Part shown: piece by piece, positions 26,691-36,773 of the stretch | Position numbering within the stretch: position 1 is the stretch's first letter | How the letters are laid out: each line of letters opens with the position of its first letter | DNA from: Hyphomicrobiaceae bacterium | GTDB taxonomy: Bacteria > Pseudomonadota > Alphaproteobacteria > Rhizobiales > Hyphomicrobiaceae | DNA: 64,000 nt | Direction: 5' to 3' | NCBI GenBank assembly: GCA_022842785.1 | Contig: JALHOW010000012.1 | Coordinates: 1-64,000 of the forward strand | Program-made: the position numbers and the translations under genes | The notes under the pieces: model-generated | The model's input: only the letters and a program-made list of their open reading frames with translations | Told to the model about the DNA's origin: nothing | Database searches by the model: none

Positions 26691-28946
26691 ATGAGTGACA
26701 GACCGATTCTGCCCGGGCCGGGCCCCATTGAACCCGTCAACCTGCGCGACGCCCTCGAAGAGCGCTATCTCGCCTACGCGCTCTCGACGATCATGCATCG
26801 TGCGCTTCCGGATGTGCGCGACGGCCTGAAACCGGTCCACCGCCGCATTCTCTATGCCATGCGAGAGCTCAAGCTCGATCCCTCGGGCGGGTTCAAGAAG
26901 TGCGCGAAGATCGTCGGCGACGTGATGGGCAACTACCATCCGCACGGTGATCAGGCGATCTACGACGCTCTTGTACGCCTCGCGCAGGATTTTGCCGTCC
27001 GTTATCCGCTGGTCGACGGCCAGGGAAATTTCGGGAACATCGACGGCGATAACCCGGCGGCCATGCGCTACACGGAGAGCCGCCTGACGCTTGTCGCCGA
27101 GGCACTGCTGGACGGTATCGACGAAGATACGATCGATTTCCGGGATACTTACGACGGCACCAACAAGGAGCCGGTCGTCCTCCCGGCGAATTTCCCGAAC
27201 CTGCTCGCCAACGGCTCGTCCGGCATCGCTGTCGGCATGGCGACGAATATCCCCCCCCATAATGCCGATGAGCTGTGCGCGGCTCTGCTGCACCTCATCA
27301 AGCATCCGAACGCGACCGTCGAGAAGCTCGTCGATTTCATTCCGGGGCCGGATTTCCCGACCGGCGGCATCCTCGTCGAACCGCGCGAGAATATCATCGA
27401 GGCCTATCGCACGGGTCGTGGTGGCTTTCGCCTGCGCGCGCGCTGGGAGAAGGAGGACACGGGCCGCGGCGGTTATCAGATCGTCGTCACCGAGATTCCC
27501 TATCAGGTCCAGAAGTCGCGTCTCGTCGAGAAGATCGCCGAGCTGTTGCAGGCGAAGAAGCTGCCGTTGCTCGGCGACGTGCGCGACGAGAGCGCCGAAG
27601 TCGTGCGCTTGGTCATCGAACCCAAGAGCCGCACGGTCGATCCGCTCGTACTCATGGAGAGCCTGTTCCGCGTCACGGAGCTGGAGACGCGTTTCGGCCT
27701 CAATATGAACGTGCTGACGGCGGGGCAGATCCCGGCCGTGCTGTCGCTGCGCGATGTGCTCAAGCACTGGCTGGAGCATCGCCAGGAAGTGCTGGTGCGG
27801 CGCTCGGAGCATCGCCTCGGCAAGATCAGACACCGTCTCGAGGTGCTCGACGGCTACCTGATCGCCTACCTCAACATCGACGAGGTCATTCGCATCGTCC
27901 GTTTCGAGGACGAGCCCAAGGCCAAGCTGATCGCGAAGTTCAAGCTTTCCGACGTGCAGGCCGAAGCCATCCTGAACCTCCGTCTGCGGTCACTCTCCAA
28001 GCTCGAGGAGCAGGAGATCCGCGCCGAGCACGCCAAGCTCACCGGCGAGATGCGTGAGCTGCAGGCGCTGATCAAGTCGGAAGACCTGCAGTGGGAACGC
28101 ATTGCCGCCGAGATCAAGGCGACGCGCGACGCCTACTCCAAGAAGACCGACCTCGGCCGCCGACGCACGGAGCTGGCCGACGCACCCGCCATCGAGGTCG
28201 ATATCGATCAGGCGCTGATCGAAAAGGAACCGATCACGGTCATTCTCTCCGAGAAAGGCTGGATCCGCGCTCTCAAGGGCCATCCCGAGGATCTGTCGAA
28301 GCTCGAGTTCAAGCATGGCGACAGCCTCAAGCGGGCCGTGCGCGCCTCGACGACCGACAAACTCCTCGTCTTCACCACGAACGGGAAGTTCTTCACGCTT
28401 GAAGGCAATCAGCTCCCCGGCGGGCGCGGGCACGGCGAGCCGGTTCGTCTCATGGTCGATCTCGAGGAGAGCCACGAGATCGTCGAGCTGTTCGTCCATG
28501 AGCCGGGCCGCAAGCTGATCGTGGGCTCGACGTCCGGCAATGGTTTCATCGTGCCCGAGGACGAGGTCCTGGCTTCGACGCGCAAAGGCAAGCAGGTGCT
28601 GAATGTCGATGCCGACGCCGAGGCGCGGATTTGCGTTCCGGTGCCTCCGGCCGCCGACATGTGCGCCACGATCGGTGAGAACCGGCGGATGCTGGTCTTC
28701 AAGCTGGACGAGGTCAACGAGATGACGCGCGGCAAGGGCATCATCCTGCAGCGCTTCAAGGATGGCGGGCTTTCGGATGTGCGGCCGTTCGTGAAGAAGG
28801 CCGGATTGACATGGCTCGATTCCGCCGGGCGCACCTTTACGCTCGAGGGTGGCGAGTTGAAGGAGTGGGTGGGCCAGCGCGCTCAAGCGGGCCGCATGGC
28901 ACCGAAGGGCTTCCCGCGCTCCAACCGCTTCGGGCCCGCCTTCTGA
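26691..28946 (+). CDS. parC: DNA topoisomerase IV subunit A
   Basis: This 751-residue type IIA topoisomerase subunit cleaves and rejoins DNA to decatenate replicated chromosomes, paired with ParE. The catalytic tyrosine is Tyr127 in AMRYTESRL. The breakage-reunion domain runs to about 480 with [10 protein letters not shown] and [19 protein letters not shown], followed by a coiled-coil and a C-terminal beta-propeller ([23 protein letters not shown]). The length and missing GyrA box (no full QRRGG motif) support ParC over GyrA. In the quinolone-binding helix the position of the usual Ser is Gln (HGDQAIYD). ATG at 26691 is well placed. Confidence 0.94.
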   Translation: MSDRPILPGPGPIEPVNLRDALEERYLAYALSTIMHRALPDVRDGLKPVHRRILYAMRELKLDPSGGFKKCAKIVGDVMGNYHPHGDQAIYDALVRLAQDFAVRYPLVDGQGNFGNIDGDNPAAMRYTESRLTLVAEALLDGIDEDTIDFRDTYDGTNKEPVVLPANFPNLLANGSSGIAVGMATNIPPHNADELCAALLHLIKHPNATVEKLVDFIPGPDFPTGGILVEPRENIIEAYRTGRGGFRLRARWEKEDTGRGGYQIVVTEIPYQVQKSRLVEKIAELLQAKKLPLLGDVRDESAEVVRLVIEPKSRTVDPLVLMESLFRVTELETRFGLNMNVLTAGQIPAVLSLRDVLKHWLEHRQEVLVRRSEHRLGKIRHRLEVLDGYLIAYLNIDEVIRIVRFEDEPKAKLIAKFKLSDVQAEAILNLRLRSLSKLEEQEIRAEHAKLTGEMRELQALIKSEDLQWERIAAEIKATRDAYSKKTDLGRRRTELADAPAIEVDIDQALIEKEPITVILSEKGWIRALKGHPEDLSKLEFKHGDSLKRAVRASTTDKLLVFTTNGKFFTLEGNQLPGGRGHGEPVRLMVDLEESHEIVELFVHEPGRKLIVGSTSGNGFIVPEDEVLASTRKGKQVLNVDADAEARICVPVPPAADMCATIGENRRMLVFKLDEVNEMTRGKGIILQRFKDGGLSDVRPFVKKAGLTWLDSAGRTFTLEGGELKEWVGQRAQAGRMAPKGFPRSNRFGPAF

Positions 28947-29018
28947 GGCTTGACGCATTGCTGTCGCTGACCGCAAGTAGTGGCGGCGGCAAACTTTTTG
29001 CTCAAGGGCTTCTAATAT

Positions 29019-30347
29019 ATGTCGGCTGAGGCGCGCGGGCTCCTGCTCGAGATGTTCCATGCTGCGGTGGCCGCGGCGCATCCGAGCACTTGCCTCGCGC
29101 CGCATCTGCCGCCTGCTCCAGCCAAGGGGCGCCTCCTCGTGCTCAGTGCGGGCAAGGCCGCGATCGCCATGGCTTCCGTGGCCGAGGCACATTACCGCGC
29201 AGCCGGCATCGGCGATCGGCTGACTGGCATGGCAACGGCACCGCACGGCTATGCGGCTGCATTCTCTGGTTCGAGACCCGAGCAGCTCGAGATCCTCGAA
29301 GGTCGCCACCCGACCCCTGATGCATCCTCTCTTGCAGCCGCTGAGCGGGCGCTTGCGTTGGCGCGCTCGGCCGGCCCCGACGATACCGTGCTGGTGCTCC
29401 TTTCCGGCGGTGCTTCGGCGCTCTGGGCCGCGCCTGCCGCAGGACTCGAACTTGCGGAGAAGACCGCGCTGACGCGGGGCCTCCTCAAATCTGGCGCCGA
29501 TATTCACGAGATGAATGCCGTGCGCCGGCATCTCTCGCGCATCAAGGGTGGAAGGCTTCGTGCGGCAGCGGCACAGGCGGACACGTTCATCACGCTCGCG
29601 ATCTCCGACGTACCGGGCGATGATCCCGAAACCATCGGGTCGGGACCGACCGTGCCCGATCCGACGACGCTCGCCGATGCGTGCAAGGTGATTGCGCGGC
29701 GCGTCGAGCGCATGTCGGAGCTGGGGCTCCCGGTTCCAGGCGGCGTCTATCGGGCCCTCGAGAATCCCGCCAACGAGACGCCAAAGCCGGGGACCGGACT
29801 TTTCGCCGGCGATCGCTACCAGATCATCGCAACGCCCGTTGCAGCCCTCGAAGCAGCGGCGGCCTTGGCGCGCTCGCGCGGGTATGACGTCGAAAGTCTC
29901 GGGGATCAGGTCACCGGCGAGGCGCGCGATGTCGCTGCCGCGCACGCCACGCTTGCTCGGAAGGCCCGAGCGGCAGGGCGCCGGCTCGCCATCATCAGCG
30001 GTGGCGAACTCGAGGTGACAGTGCGCAACCGAGCCGGGCGGGGAGGGCGCAGCCAGGAATATGCGCTCGCGCTGGCCATTGAACTCGACGGACTTTCAGG
30101 CGTATCGGCACTTGGTGCGGATACGGACGGGATTGACGGCGGCGAAGGCCGCGTCGAGGATCCCGCCGGTGCCGTGATCGGTCCCGATACGCTCGCGCGT
30201 GCCAGGGACCGCCACGCGGACGCCCGAAATACCCTCGATAACAACGATGCCTCCACCCTGTTCGAGGCGCTGGGTGATCTCGTGCACACGGGTCCCACCC
30301 ATACGAACGTCAATGATTTCCGCGTCATCCTCGTCGAGCCAGCCTGA
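29019..30347 (+). CDS. Glycerate kinase / MOFRL family protein (TtuD/GckA type)
   Basis: This 442-residue protein has the glycerate 2-kinase architecture: an N-terminal domain with SAGKAAIAMA (about 44-53) and a nucleotide-binding VLLSGGASALWAAPAAGL (about 125-142), and a C-terminal MOFRL domain with AIISGGELEVTVRNRAGRGGRSQEYALALA (about 326-355). Members phosphorylate D-glycerate and take part in serine-cycle, tartrate or glyoxylate metabolism; older annotation calls it hydroxypyruvate reductase. The gene is upstream of the DUF1036-pyk pair, so its product would enter the lower glycolytic pool that pyruvate kinase drains. Confidence 0.9.
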   Translation: MSAEARGLLLEMFHAAVAAAHPSTCLAPHLPPAPAKGRLLVLSAGKAAIAMASVAEAHYRAAGIGDRLTGMATAPHGYAAAFSGSRPEQLEILEGRHPTPDASSLAAAERALALARSAGPDDTVLVLLSGGASALWAAPAAGLELAEKTALTRGLLKSGADIHEMNAVRRHLSRIKGGRLRAAAAQADTFITLAISDVPGDDPETIGSGPTVPDPTTLADACKVIARRVERMSELGLPVPGGVYRALENPANETPKPGTGLFAGDRYQIIATPVAALEAAAALARSRGYDVESLGDQVTGEARDVAAAHATLARKARAAGRRLAIISGGELEVTVRNRAGRGGRSQEYALALAIELDGLSGVSALGADTDGIDGGEGRVEDPAGAVIGPDTLARARDRHADARNTLDNNDASTLFEALGDLVHTGPTHTNVNDFRVILVEPA

Positions 30348-30418
30348 CCAGCATGAACCAAGCACGAGAAGGGGCCGACTGCGGCCGGGCGCCTCTCCAT
30401 GCGCCTCGTCTTTTCACA

Positions 30419-30859
30419 ATGAACTACTTCCGCTTTCTGTTGGTTTCGACCGTCGTGGGCCTCGGCATGACGGCCGGTGCCGACGCTGCGCACGCGGACC
30501 TCAAGCTCTGCAATGCGACCGCGAGTCGGATCGGTGTTGCGATCGGCTATCAGGATCCCAAGGGCTGGGCGACGGAGGGCTGGTGGAACATTGCGTCACA
30601 GACCTGTGAGACGTTGTTGAAAGGAAAGCTTGGCAGCCGATTCTATTACGTGCATGCGGTAGACTACGACCGCGGCGGTGAGTGGGGCGGCACGAACATG
30701 ATGTGCACGGCTGACAAAGTCTTCACGATCCGCGGGGTCGAGGACTGCCCACGGCGCGGATTCAAGCGGACCGGCTTCTTCGAGGTCGACACGCAGAACT
30801 CCAATGACTGGACAATCCGCCTGACTGATCCGGGCGACAGCGGCGGGAAGGCACGATGA
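30419..30859 (+). CDS. DUF1036 domain protein, exported
   Basis: This 146-residue protein has a Sec signal (MNYFRFLLVSTVVGLGMTAGADAAHA, cleavage near 26). The mature part is DUF1036: LKLCNATASRIGVAIGYQDPKGWATEGWWNI and the C-terminal CP...GFFEVDT segment, with several cysteines that may form disulfides. The start at 30419 gives a proper signal peptide; upstream in-frame codons add no signal-like residues. Its ORF overlaps the pyk start by four bases (ATGA). DUF1036 is commonly found beside pyruvate kinase in Rhizobiales; its role is unknown. Confidence 0.87.
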   Translation: MNYFRFLLVSTVVGLGMTAGADAAHADLKLCNATASRIGVAIGYQDPKGWATEGWWNIASQTCETLLKGKLGSRFYYVHAVDYDRGGEWGGTNMMCTADKVFTIRGVEDCPRRGFKRTGFFEVDTQNSNDWTIRLTDPGDSGGKAR

Positions 30860-32301
30860 GACGAAATCGAAGAGTGAAGATCCTCGCGACGCTCGGGCCC
30901 GCGTCGTCTGCGCCCGACGTGATCGAGAGCTATTTTCTGGCGGGCGTCGATGTCTTCCGCATCAACATGAGCCATTCGAGCTTCGACATGGTGCGCGGTC
31001 TGCACAGCGCAGTGCGCGCCGCGGAGATGCAGCACGGACGCCCGATCGGCATTCTCGCGGACCTGCAAGGCCCGAAGTTTCGGGTCGGCAAGCTCGCAGG
31101 CGACCGCGTCGAGCTCAAGAACGGACAGACGTACATCTTCGACACGCAGGAGCAGGAAGGCGACGATCAGCGGGTCTTCCTGCCCCATCCGCAGATTTTC
31201 GATGGTGTCGAGGCGGGCCATTCGCTGCTGCTCGACGACGGCAAGATCCGGATGCGCGTGATTGAGGTCGCGCCTTCGCGGATCGCGGCCGAAGTGATGG
31301 TTGGCGGTCCGCTCGCGAGCCGCAAGGGCATTTCGATGCCCGATACGATCCTGCCCATCAATCCGCTGACAGACAAGGACAAGGCCGATCTCGATTTCGT
31401 CCTGAAGCTCGGCGTGGACTGGGTTGGCCTGTCGTTCGTGCAGCGTGGCGAGGACGTGGCGCTTGCGCGACGCATGATCGGCCAGGGCGCGGCGATCATG
31501 TCGAAGATCGAGAAGCCCTCGGCAATCGCCGATCTCGACCAGATCATCGCGCAATCCGACGCGCTGATGGTCGCGCGCGGTGACCTCGGCGTCGAGATGC
31601 CGGTCGAGCGCGTGCCGGGACTGCAGAAGCAGATCACGCGCAAGGCGCGCGCAGCCGGCAAGCCGGTGGTGATCGCGACGCAGATGCTCGAGAGCATGAT
31701 CAATTCGCCGGTACCGACGCGTGCCGAGGTGTCGGACGTGGCGACGGCTGTTTTCGACGGCGCGGATGCTATCATGCTGTCGGCCGAGTCCGCGGTCGGC
31801 AAGTACCCGATCGAAGCGATCGGCATGATGGACCGCATTGCCATCGAAGCCGAAGCCGACCCGACCTATGACGTGCTGGTTCATGCGACGAGCACGCCGC
31901 CTCAGGAAACGGCAGCTGACGCGATTGCTGCCGCCACGCACGCCGTTGCCGATACGCTGAAACTCTCGGCCATCATCTGCTTCACGGCAACGGGCTCGAC
32001 AGCACTGCGCGTCGCGCGCGAGCGCCCGGGACTGCCCGTCATCGGCCTGACGCCCGTTGTCGCCACGGCGCGGCGGCTTGCTGCCGTATGGGGCGTGCAT
32101 TGCGTTCTGACGAGTGACCCCGAGAACCTCGCCGATATGGTCAAGAAGGCGTGCCGCATCGCCTTCGAGGAAGGGTTTGTGCGCGCGGGTAGTGGTGTGA
32201 TCATCACGGCGGGCGTGCCGCTCGGTTCGCCGGGCACGACGAACATGGTCCGCATCGCCTACGTGAATGAGCACGGCGAGCCGACGTCGCTGTCGATGTA
32301 G
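30856..32301 (+). CDS. pyk: Pyruvate kinase
   Basis: This 481-residue protein converts phosphoenolpyruvate and ADP to pyruvate and ATP. The N-terminal TIM barrel carries KILATLGPASS (about 8-18) and INMSHSSFD, with LADLQGPKFRVG next. The catalytic lysine lies in IMSKIEKPSAI (about 213-223), and MVARGDLGVEMP and the signature IATQMLESMI follow. The C-terminal regulatory domain (about 345-480) is complete. Its start overlaps the DUF1036 gene, which implies translational coupling. Confidence 0.96.
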   Translation: MRRNRRVKILATLGPASSAPDVIESYFLAGVDVFRINMSHSSFDMVRGLHSAVRAAEMQHGRPIGILADLQGPKFRVGKLAGDRVELKNGQTYIFDTQEQEGDDQRVFLPHPQIFDGVEAGHSLLLDDGKIRMRVIEVAPSRIAAEVMVGGPLASRKGISMPDTILPINPLTDKDKADLDFVLKLGVDWVGLSFVQRGEDVALARRMIGQGAAIMSKIEKPSAIADLDQIIAQSDALMVARGDLGVEMPVERVPGLQKQITRKARAAGKPVVIATQMLESMINSPVPTRAEVSDVATAVFDGADAIMLSAESAVGKYPIEAIGMMDRIAIEAEADPTYDVLVHATSTPPQETAADAIAAATHAVADTLKLSAIICFTATGSTALRVARERPGLPVIGLTPVVATARRLAAVWGVHCVLTSDPENLADMVKKACRIAFEEGFVRAGSGVIITAGVPLGSPGTTNMVRIAYVNEHGEPTSLSM

Positions 32302-32316
32302 GCGGTGCGCCGCGGT

Positions 32317-33216
32317 TTACAGTACGAGCACGCCGCGGTGCTGCGCTTCGCCCTCGGGCTCGACGTGGATCACGATCTCGGCGCCATCGATCTCGGCTTC
32401 CAGCGCGCGTTCGATCCGGTCACAGATGCGATGGGCGTCTGCGACGCTCATTTTGCCCGGCACGACGAGATGGAAGTCGATAAAGGTCGCGCGACCCGCC
32501 GTGCGCGTTCGGATATCGTGCGCCTCGATAGCCCCTTCCGCGCTCTCCGCAATGACGGCCCGAATGCGTCGCCCGATGTCGCTGTCGACGGCCTCGTCCA
32601 TGAGCCCGCTGATCGATGAGCTGACGACACGCCATCCGGCGACGAGAATATTCACCGCAACGAGCGCCGCCATCGCCGGATCGAGGATCGTCCAGCCCGT
32701 CAACACGGCAAGCGTCAGTCCGACAATAACCCCGAGGGACGTGGCGACATCCGTGAAGAGGTGCCAGCCGTCCGCGACGAGCGCGGGTGAGCGCCAGCGT
32801 CGGCCATAGTTGATGAGCGCCCAGGACCAGGCTGCATTGATTGCCGTTGCGCCGCCACTGATGGCGAGACCGAGCCAGGGCTCGTCAAAAGCCCGGGGTT
32901 CGCGCAGCGCCTGCCAGGAGGCATGCAGGATCAGCAGCGCCGCGAGGATGATCAGGACGCCCTCGATGACCGCTGAGAAATACTCGGCCTTGTGGTGGCC
33001 GAACTGGTGGCGTCGATCAGCAGGTCGCGCGCTGATGCGAACCGCGAGAAGCGCGACCAATGCGGTGACCACATTGACGATGCTTTCGAGCGCATCAGAG
33101 TAAAGGGCGACGCTTCCGGTTACCCAATAGGCGACGTACTTGATGCCCAATACCGCGCAGGCGATGACAATGCTCGCGATTGCCATCCTGTGAGTGCGCG
33201 TTTCGATCGTCGGCAT
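32317..33216 (-). CDS. Cation diffusion facilitator family transporter
   Basis: This 299-residue CDF protein exports divalent metal ions in exchange for protons. Six membrane helices are in the first 205 residues, and the zinc site residues are visible as the Asp in SDALESIVN (helix II) and HxxxD in DGWHLFTDVAT (helix V); HQFGHHKAE lies in the loop between. The C-terminal cytoplasmic domain (about 208-299) ends in a ferredoxin-like fold with HxH-like residues (IHVEPEGEAQH). Which metal it moves (Zn, Fe, Mn or Cd) cannot be told. The gene is convergent with pyk, 15 bases apart. Confidence 0.93.
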   Translation of the reverse strand: MPTIETRTHRMAIASIVIACAVLGIKYVAYWVTGSVALYSDALESIVNVVTALVALLAVRISARPADRRHQFGHHKAEYFSAVIEGVLIILAALLILHASWQALREPRAFDEPWLGLAISGGATAINAAWSWALINYGRRWRSPALVADGWHLFTDVATSLGVIVGLTLAVLTGWTILDPAMAALVAVNILVAGWRVVSSSISGLMDEAVDSDIGRRIRAVIAESAEGAIEAHDIRTRTAGRATFIDFHLVVPGKMSVADAHRICDRIERALEAEIDGAEIVIHVEPEGEAQHRGVLVL

Positions 33217-33350
33217 ACGTCTGGTCGGTCCGCGGTTGCCTCGACCGCAATGGCCTCGTGCTCAGCCCCTTCAACACGCTGTGGCCTCGAAAAGCAACCT
33301 GAGAATTCACTTTTGTAAGTAGTTGCAAGTGGTTGGCGATGGCGTGGCCT

Positions 33351-34460
33351 TCAGGCCGGCGCCGAATTGCGGTTGCCGGAGGCATCCTCTGCCAGGGCCG
33401 CATGGGCCTCGCGGAAGGTCAGCAGCCGGCGCTGTGCTTCGTCCCAAACGGCGAGCCGTGCACATTTTATGCTCTCCCAGAGCGTCACGCGATTCATGGC
33501 CTGGAACTCGGGCGAGGCCGCGAGGCAGTCGTGCAGGCGATAGTTCGGGATGACGCTGTTCAAGTGGTGAATGTGATGGAGGCCGATATTGCCGGTGAAC
33601 CACTCGAGCGGTTTCGGCAGCACGTAGTAGGACGAACCGCGGATCGCCGCGACCTGGAAGTCCCACTCCTGGCTGTCGTCCCAGTGACCGTCCTCGAACT
33701 GATGCTGGATGAAGAACAGCCAGCCGCCGAGTGCTGACGCCATGAGGATCATGGGCGCGATGATCCACGCCAGCGTCGCGTAGCCGATGGCAGCGCCCAT
33801 GAGCCCATAGAAGATGATCATCGCGATGTTGAGGGCCAGCACACTTCGCCAGCCCTCGCGAGGCTCGAGCGGATGTCCCCACGGGAGGCGCTGCAACACG
33901 ACGAAGAAGAATGGCACGCCGATCGGGAACAGGAACAGCGGATGGCGGTAGATGCGATAGCGCAGCCGGCCCCAAGGCGAGCAGGCGCGATACTCGGCGA
34001 GTGTCATCGTATCGATGTCGCCGTAGCCGCGCCGATCGAGATTGCCCGAGGTCGCATGATGCTTCGCATGCACGCGCCGCCACAGGCCGTACGGCGTCAT
34101 GGTCATGACGCTAATGAGCCGCCCGAGGGTGTCATTGGCGCGCGCCGACGGCAGGAATGAGCCATGTCCGCAGTCGTGCTGGATGATGAAGAAACGGACC
34201 AGAAGGCCCGAAGCTGGCACTGCGAGCAGGATTGTCAGCCAGTAGGCATGATCCACGGTCATCCACATGGCGGCGAGCAGTGCCAGGAACGGGATTGTGG
34301 TGGTGATGATCTGGATGATGGCGCGGCGCGTGTCGGCGCCACGGTATTTGGCGCAGTGCGCTGCAAGCCGTCGCGCTTCGGCCTTGAGGGCGGCGACGTC
34401 GTTGGGAGTATCCTGGCGCGCCGCCGATACTTGGTGCGCGAACTTCTCTGTCGTGGTCAC
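33351..34460 (-). CDS. Membrane fatty acid desaturase
   Basis: This 369-residue integral membrane di-iron desaturase introduces a double bond into acyl chains of membrane lipids. The three histidine boxes are complete: HDCGH (about 94-98), HAKHH (about 130-134) and HHIHH (about 293-297), plus QHQFEDGHW between helices. Hydrophobic helices lie near 49-85 and 196-245. It looks like the delta-12/omega-3 branch found in bacteria and plastids. Start is GTG at 34460 preceded by CGGAGG. It is alone and convergent with nothing close. Confidence 0.9.
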   Translation of the reverse strand: MTTTEKFAHQVSAARQDTPNDVAALKAEARRLAAHCAKYRGADTRRAIIQIITTTIPFLALLAAMWMTVDHAYWLTILLAVPASGLLVRFFIIQHDCGHGSFLPSARANDTLGRLISVMTMTPYGLWRRVHAKHHATSGNLDRRGYGDIDTMTLAEYRACSPWGRLRYRIYRHPLFLFPIGVPFFFVVLQRLPWGHPLEPREGWRSVLALNIAMIIFYGLMGAAIGYATLAWIIAPMILMASALGGWLFFIQHQFEDGHWDDSQEWDFQVAAIRGSSYYVLPKPLEWFTGNIGLHHIHHLNSVIPNYRLHDCLAASPEFQAMNRVTLWESIKCARLAVWDEAQRRLLTFREAHAALAEDASGNRNSAPA

Positions 34461-34871
34461 AGTGACGGACGCCTCCGGGCGCGGCTGGAATTTTGCGTTT
34501 CTGGCCCCGGAACTATTTCATCCCCCCGAGGCTTTCCCTCTAGGTGTAGAAGCACGATTTGGCCTCTCCTGTCCTGGGACATGGGAGCGCGGTGCTGTGT
34601 AAAAAGCCACCTTGGAGTCGTTCTTGCCAACCATGTGTGTGCTGGCCATGGCTCGCCGCGCACGTTATGCTTGTCTTGATTGTTTGTGCGGCGGTTCGGA
34701 CGTGGGGCCTGTGTCCTGCGGCGCCTTGTTGGCGCGCGCATTTGTCACCACCCTGAGCCTCGCCAGTGATCGTCGAAATGCCGGAATTGGTTCGGATTTT
34801 CCGCCTGCGGCGCGAATTTCGAATCCAGTCACGTCTTCTCGGCCCCTCGTGCCCTGATCCTGCGGAACGCC
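34461..34871. other. Intergenic region with no recognised gene
   Basis: About 410 bases between the divergent desaturase and PfkB genes. Open frames here have no protein-like features. A small hairpin GGCGCC-TTGTT-GGCGC lies near 34727-34742. The stretch should hold both promoters; no tRNA, riboswitch or small RNA motif was recognised. Confidence 0.45.
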
Positions 34872-35786
34872 ATGGCAGTGCCGGTTTCCCTCATCTGCGT
34901 CGGACATGCAGCACTAGACCGGATCTACCGGATCGAGGGCTTTCCGCCGGAACCAACCAAAATCCGGGCGCTCGAGCATATCGAGGTCGGCGGCGGAATG
35001 GCCGCCAACGCGTCGGTTGCTGCGGCGCGCCTCGGCGCAAGGACCGAGCTTTGGTCACGCGTTGGCGATGATCAGGCCGGCGTTTCCATTCGGAACGGGC
35101 TCAAGGCCGATAAAGTGGACATCCGCTACGTCCATGCTTTCGAGGAGGCGCGCTCGTCGACCTCGGCTGTCATCGTCGACAGCCAGGGCGAGCGCATGAT
35201 CATCACCCAGCGTGATACCTCGATCCCCGCCGGCACGAGCTGGCTGCCGATCGAGCGCGTCGGAGAGGCCAATGCGGTGCTCTGCGACCTGCGCTGGCTC
35301 GAGGCCGTGCGGGTGGTCCTGACCCGGGCCCGGCGCGAGGGTGTGCCGACGGTGCTCGATGCCGATCTCGGTGGGCGCGAGGCGCTGCCCGAGCTGCTGG
35401 GCCTTGTCGATTATGCGGTGTTCTCGGCTCCCTCGCTGCATGAGTTTGCGCGCGGCATGAGCGATGCCGATGCCCTTCAGCAGGTGCTGCGCCACGGCCC
35501 GCGTCATGCCGGCGTTACGCTCGGCGCGCGCGGCTATCTCTGGGCTGAACGCGACGGCCAGACCGGCCACCAGCCGGGTTTTCAGGTCGATGTGGTCGAT
35601 ACGACGGGGGCCGGCGACGCCTTTCATGGTGCCTTTGCGCTCGGGGTTGCCGAGGGGCTTGCCATCGAGGCCAATGTCCGGCGGGCCGCGGCTGTGGCGG
35701 CACTGAAGTGCACGCGCCTCGGCAGCCGTGCGGGGCTGCCGACGCGAAGCGAACTCGAGCTTTTCATTGCACTTCACGAGGGCTGA
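34872..35786 (+). CDS. PfkB-family carbohydrate kinase
   Basis: This 304-residue ribokinase-fold kinase opens with CVGHAALDRIY and has GGGMAANASVAAARLGARTELWSRVGDD (about 37-64), the PfkB N-terminal signature. DTTGAGDAFHGAFALGVAEG (about 240-260) carries the GAGD anion hole with catalytic Asp. The substrate may be fructose, ribose, 2-keto-3-deoxygluconate or another sugar. It lies 33 bases before the TIM-barrel isomerase and near transketolase, suggesting a sugar route feeding the pentose-phosphate pool, though the substrate is not determined. Confidence 0.9.
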   Translation: MAVPVSLICVGHAALDRIYRIEGFPPEPTKIRALEHIEVGGGMAANASVAAARLGARTELWSRVGDDQAGVSIRNGLKADKVDIRYVHAFEEARSSTSAVIVDSQGERMIITQRDTSIPAGTSWLPIERVGEANAVLCDLRWLEAVRVVLTRARREGVPTVLDADLGGREALPELLGLVDYAVFSAPSLHEFARGMSDADALQQVLRHGPRHAGVTLGARGYLWAERDGQTGHQPGFQVDVVDTTGAGDAFHGAFALGVAEGLAIEANVRRAAAVAALKCTRLGSRAGLPTRSELELFIALHEG

Positions 35787-35819
35787 TGCCCTCCGGGTGC
35801 TATCGTGACGGGGGCGCAT

Positions 35820-36665
35820 ATGACCGCTCAGCACACCATTGCCTTCGTCAACGATGAGCTGAAGGCGCCATTGGCCGACACGATCGCGTTCGCGCAGGAG
35901 AATGGCGTAGTGGCCTTGGAGGTGCGGTCGATCGACGGTCGCAACTTTCTGGCTCTCTCGCCGACTGAGCAGCAAGATGTGGCACGGCGGATCTCCGATG
36001 CGGGGATCAAGGTCGTGGGACTGGCCTCGCCTCTGCTCAAATGGGCGGCATCGGGGCGGGCTGCCGGCAGATTGGGCGATCAATTCGGCTTCGAGATCGG
36101 CTCACGTTCGCTTGGCGACATCGCGCGACTGACGGCGGATGCCGCGCACCGGCTCGGGACGCGCAATGTCCGCATTTTCAGCTTCCTGACCCACGACGGG
36201 TTCACGCTCGCCGATCTCGACGTGGCACTCGATGAGCTGCTTGCGCTGGCTGAGCGCGAGGATCTCGTCTTCCACGTCGAGAACGAGCCCGTCTGCAACA
36301 TTCAGGACGAGGTGGATCTGATGGCGCTCATGCAGGCGCGCCGCCACCCGCGCCTCAAGGCGCTCCTCGACATCGGCAATATCTACGCCAAGGGCATTGC
36401 TCCGGAGGCCTCCCGAATGGCCGCCCTGATGCCATTTGTCGATCATATGCACTTCAAGGACTTCTCGATCGGCGCCGGGCGTCGTCACGTCGCCGTGGGC
36501 GAGGGTGACATCCCCTATGGCGCCCTCATTGAGGCCTGCCTTGCAGCGGCGGCGGGGCGGGCGCTGACGCTTTCGGTCGAGACGCACGTCCCCGATGACC
36601 CGGTCGGGGCGACACGGCGTTCACTCGCGGGCCTCAGGCAACTGTTGGCCGCTGCGACCGCATGA
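35820..36665 (+). CDS. Sugar phosphate isomerase/epimerase family TIM-barrel protein
   Basis: This 281-residue protein belongs to the AP-endonuclease-2/xylose isomerase-like superfamily, usually acting on sugars or sugar acids with a divalent metal. Metal-binding acidic and His residues are plausible in FHVENEPVCNI, LLDIGNIYAKG, VDHMHFKDF and LSVETHVP (Glu, Asp, His, Glu in that order). The ATG at 35820 follows GACGGGGGC; an earlier in-frame GTG at 35805 is also possible. It is 33 bases after the PfkB kinase gene. A hydroxypyruvate- or 2-oxo-tetronate isomerase role is conceivable, but this protein is not beside the otnK-otnC pair. Confidence 0.85.
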   Translation: MTAQHTIAFVNDELKAPLADTIAFAQENGVVALEVRSIDGRNFLALSPTEQQDVARRISDAGIKVVGLASPLLKWAASGRAAGRLGDQFGFEIGSRSLGDIARLTADAAHRLGTRNVRIFSFLTHDGFTLADLDVALDELLALAEREDLVFHVENEPVCNIQDEVDLMALMQARRHPRLKALLDIGNIYAKGIAPEASRMAALMPFVDHMHFKDFSIGAGRRHVAVGEGDIPYGALIEACLAAAAGRALTLSVETHVPDDPVGATRRSLAGLRQLLAAATA

Positions 36666-36773
36666 ACGGGATAAGCCGGCCGAGGAAGGTGGACGCCCGC
36701 GCGGCGCACCGCTAATGGTGCCCCATCTTTCCGGTCCTCAGTGAGTTTGGGGCACGACCAGCAGGGACTGCGC

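Noticed and set aside
27990-29945. 651-codon open frame on the minus strand opposite parC and the glycerate kinase gene
   Set aside because: It mirrors the coding frames of parC and glycerate kinase, both well-supported proteins, and its translation is Arg/His/Ala-rich with no domain.
30664-32274. 536-codon open frame opposite pyk
   Set aside because: A shadow of pyruvate kinase produced by high third-position GC; no recognisable motif.
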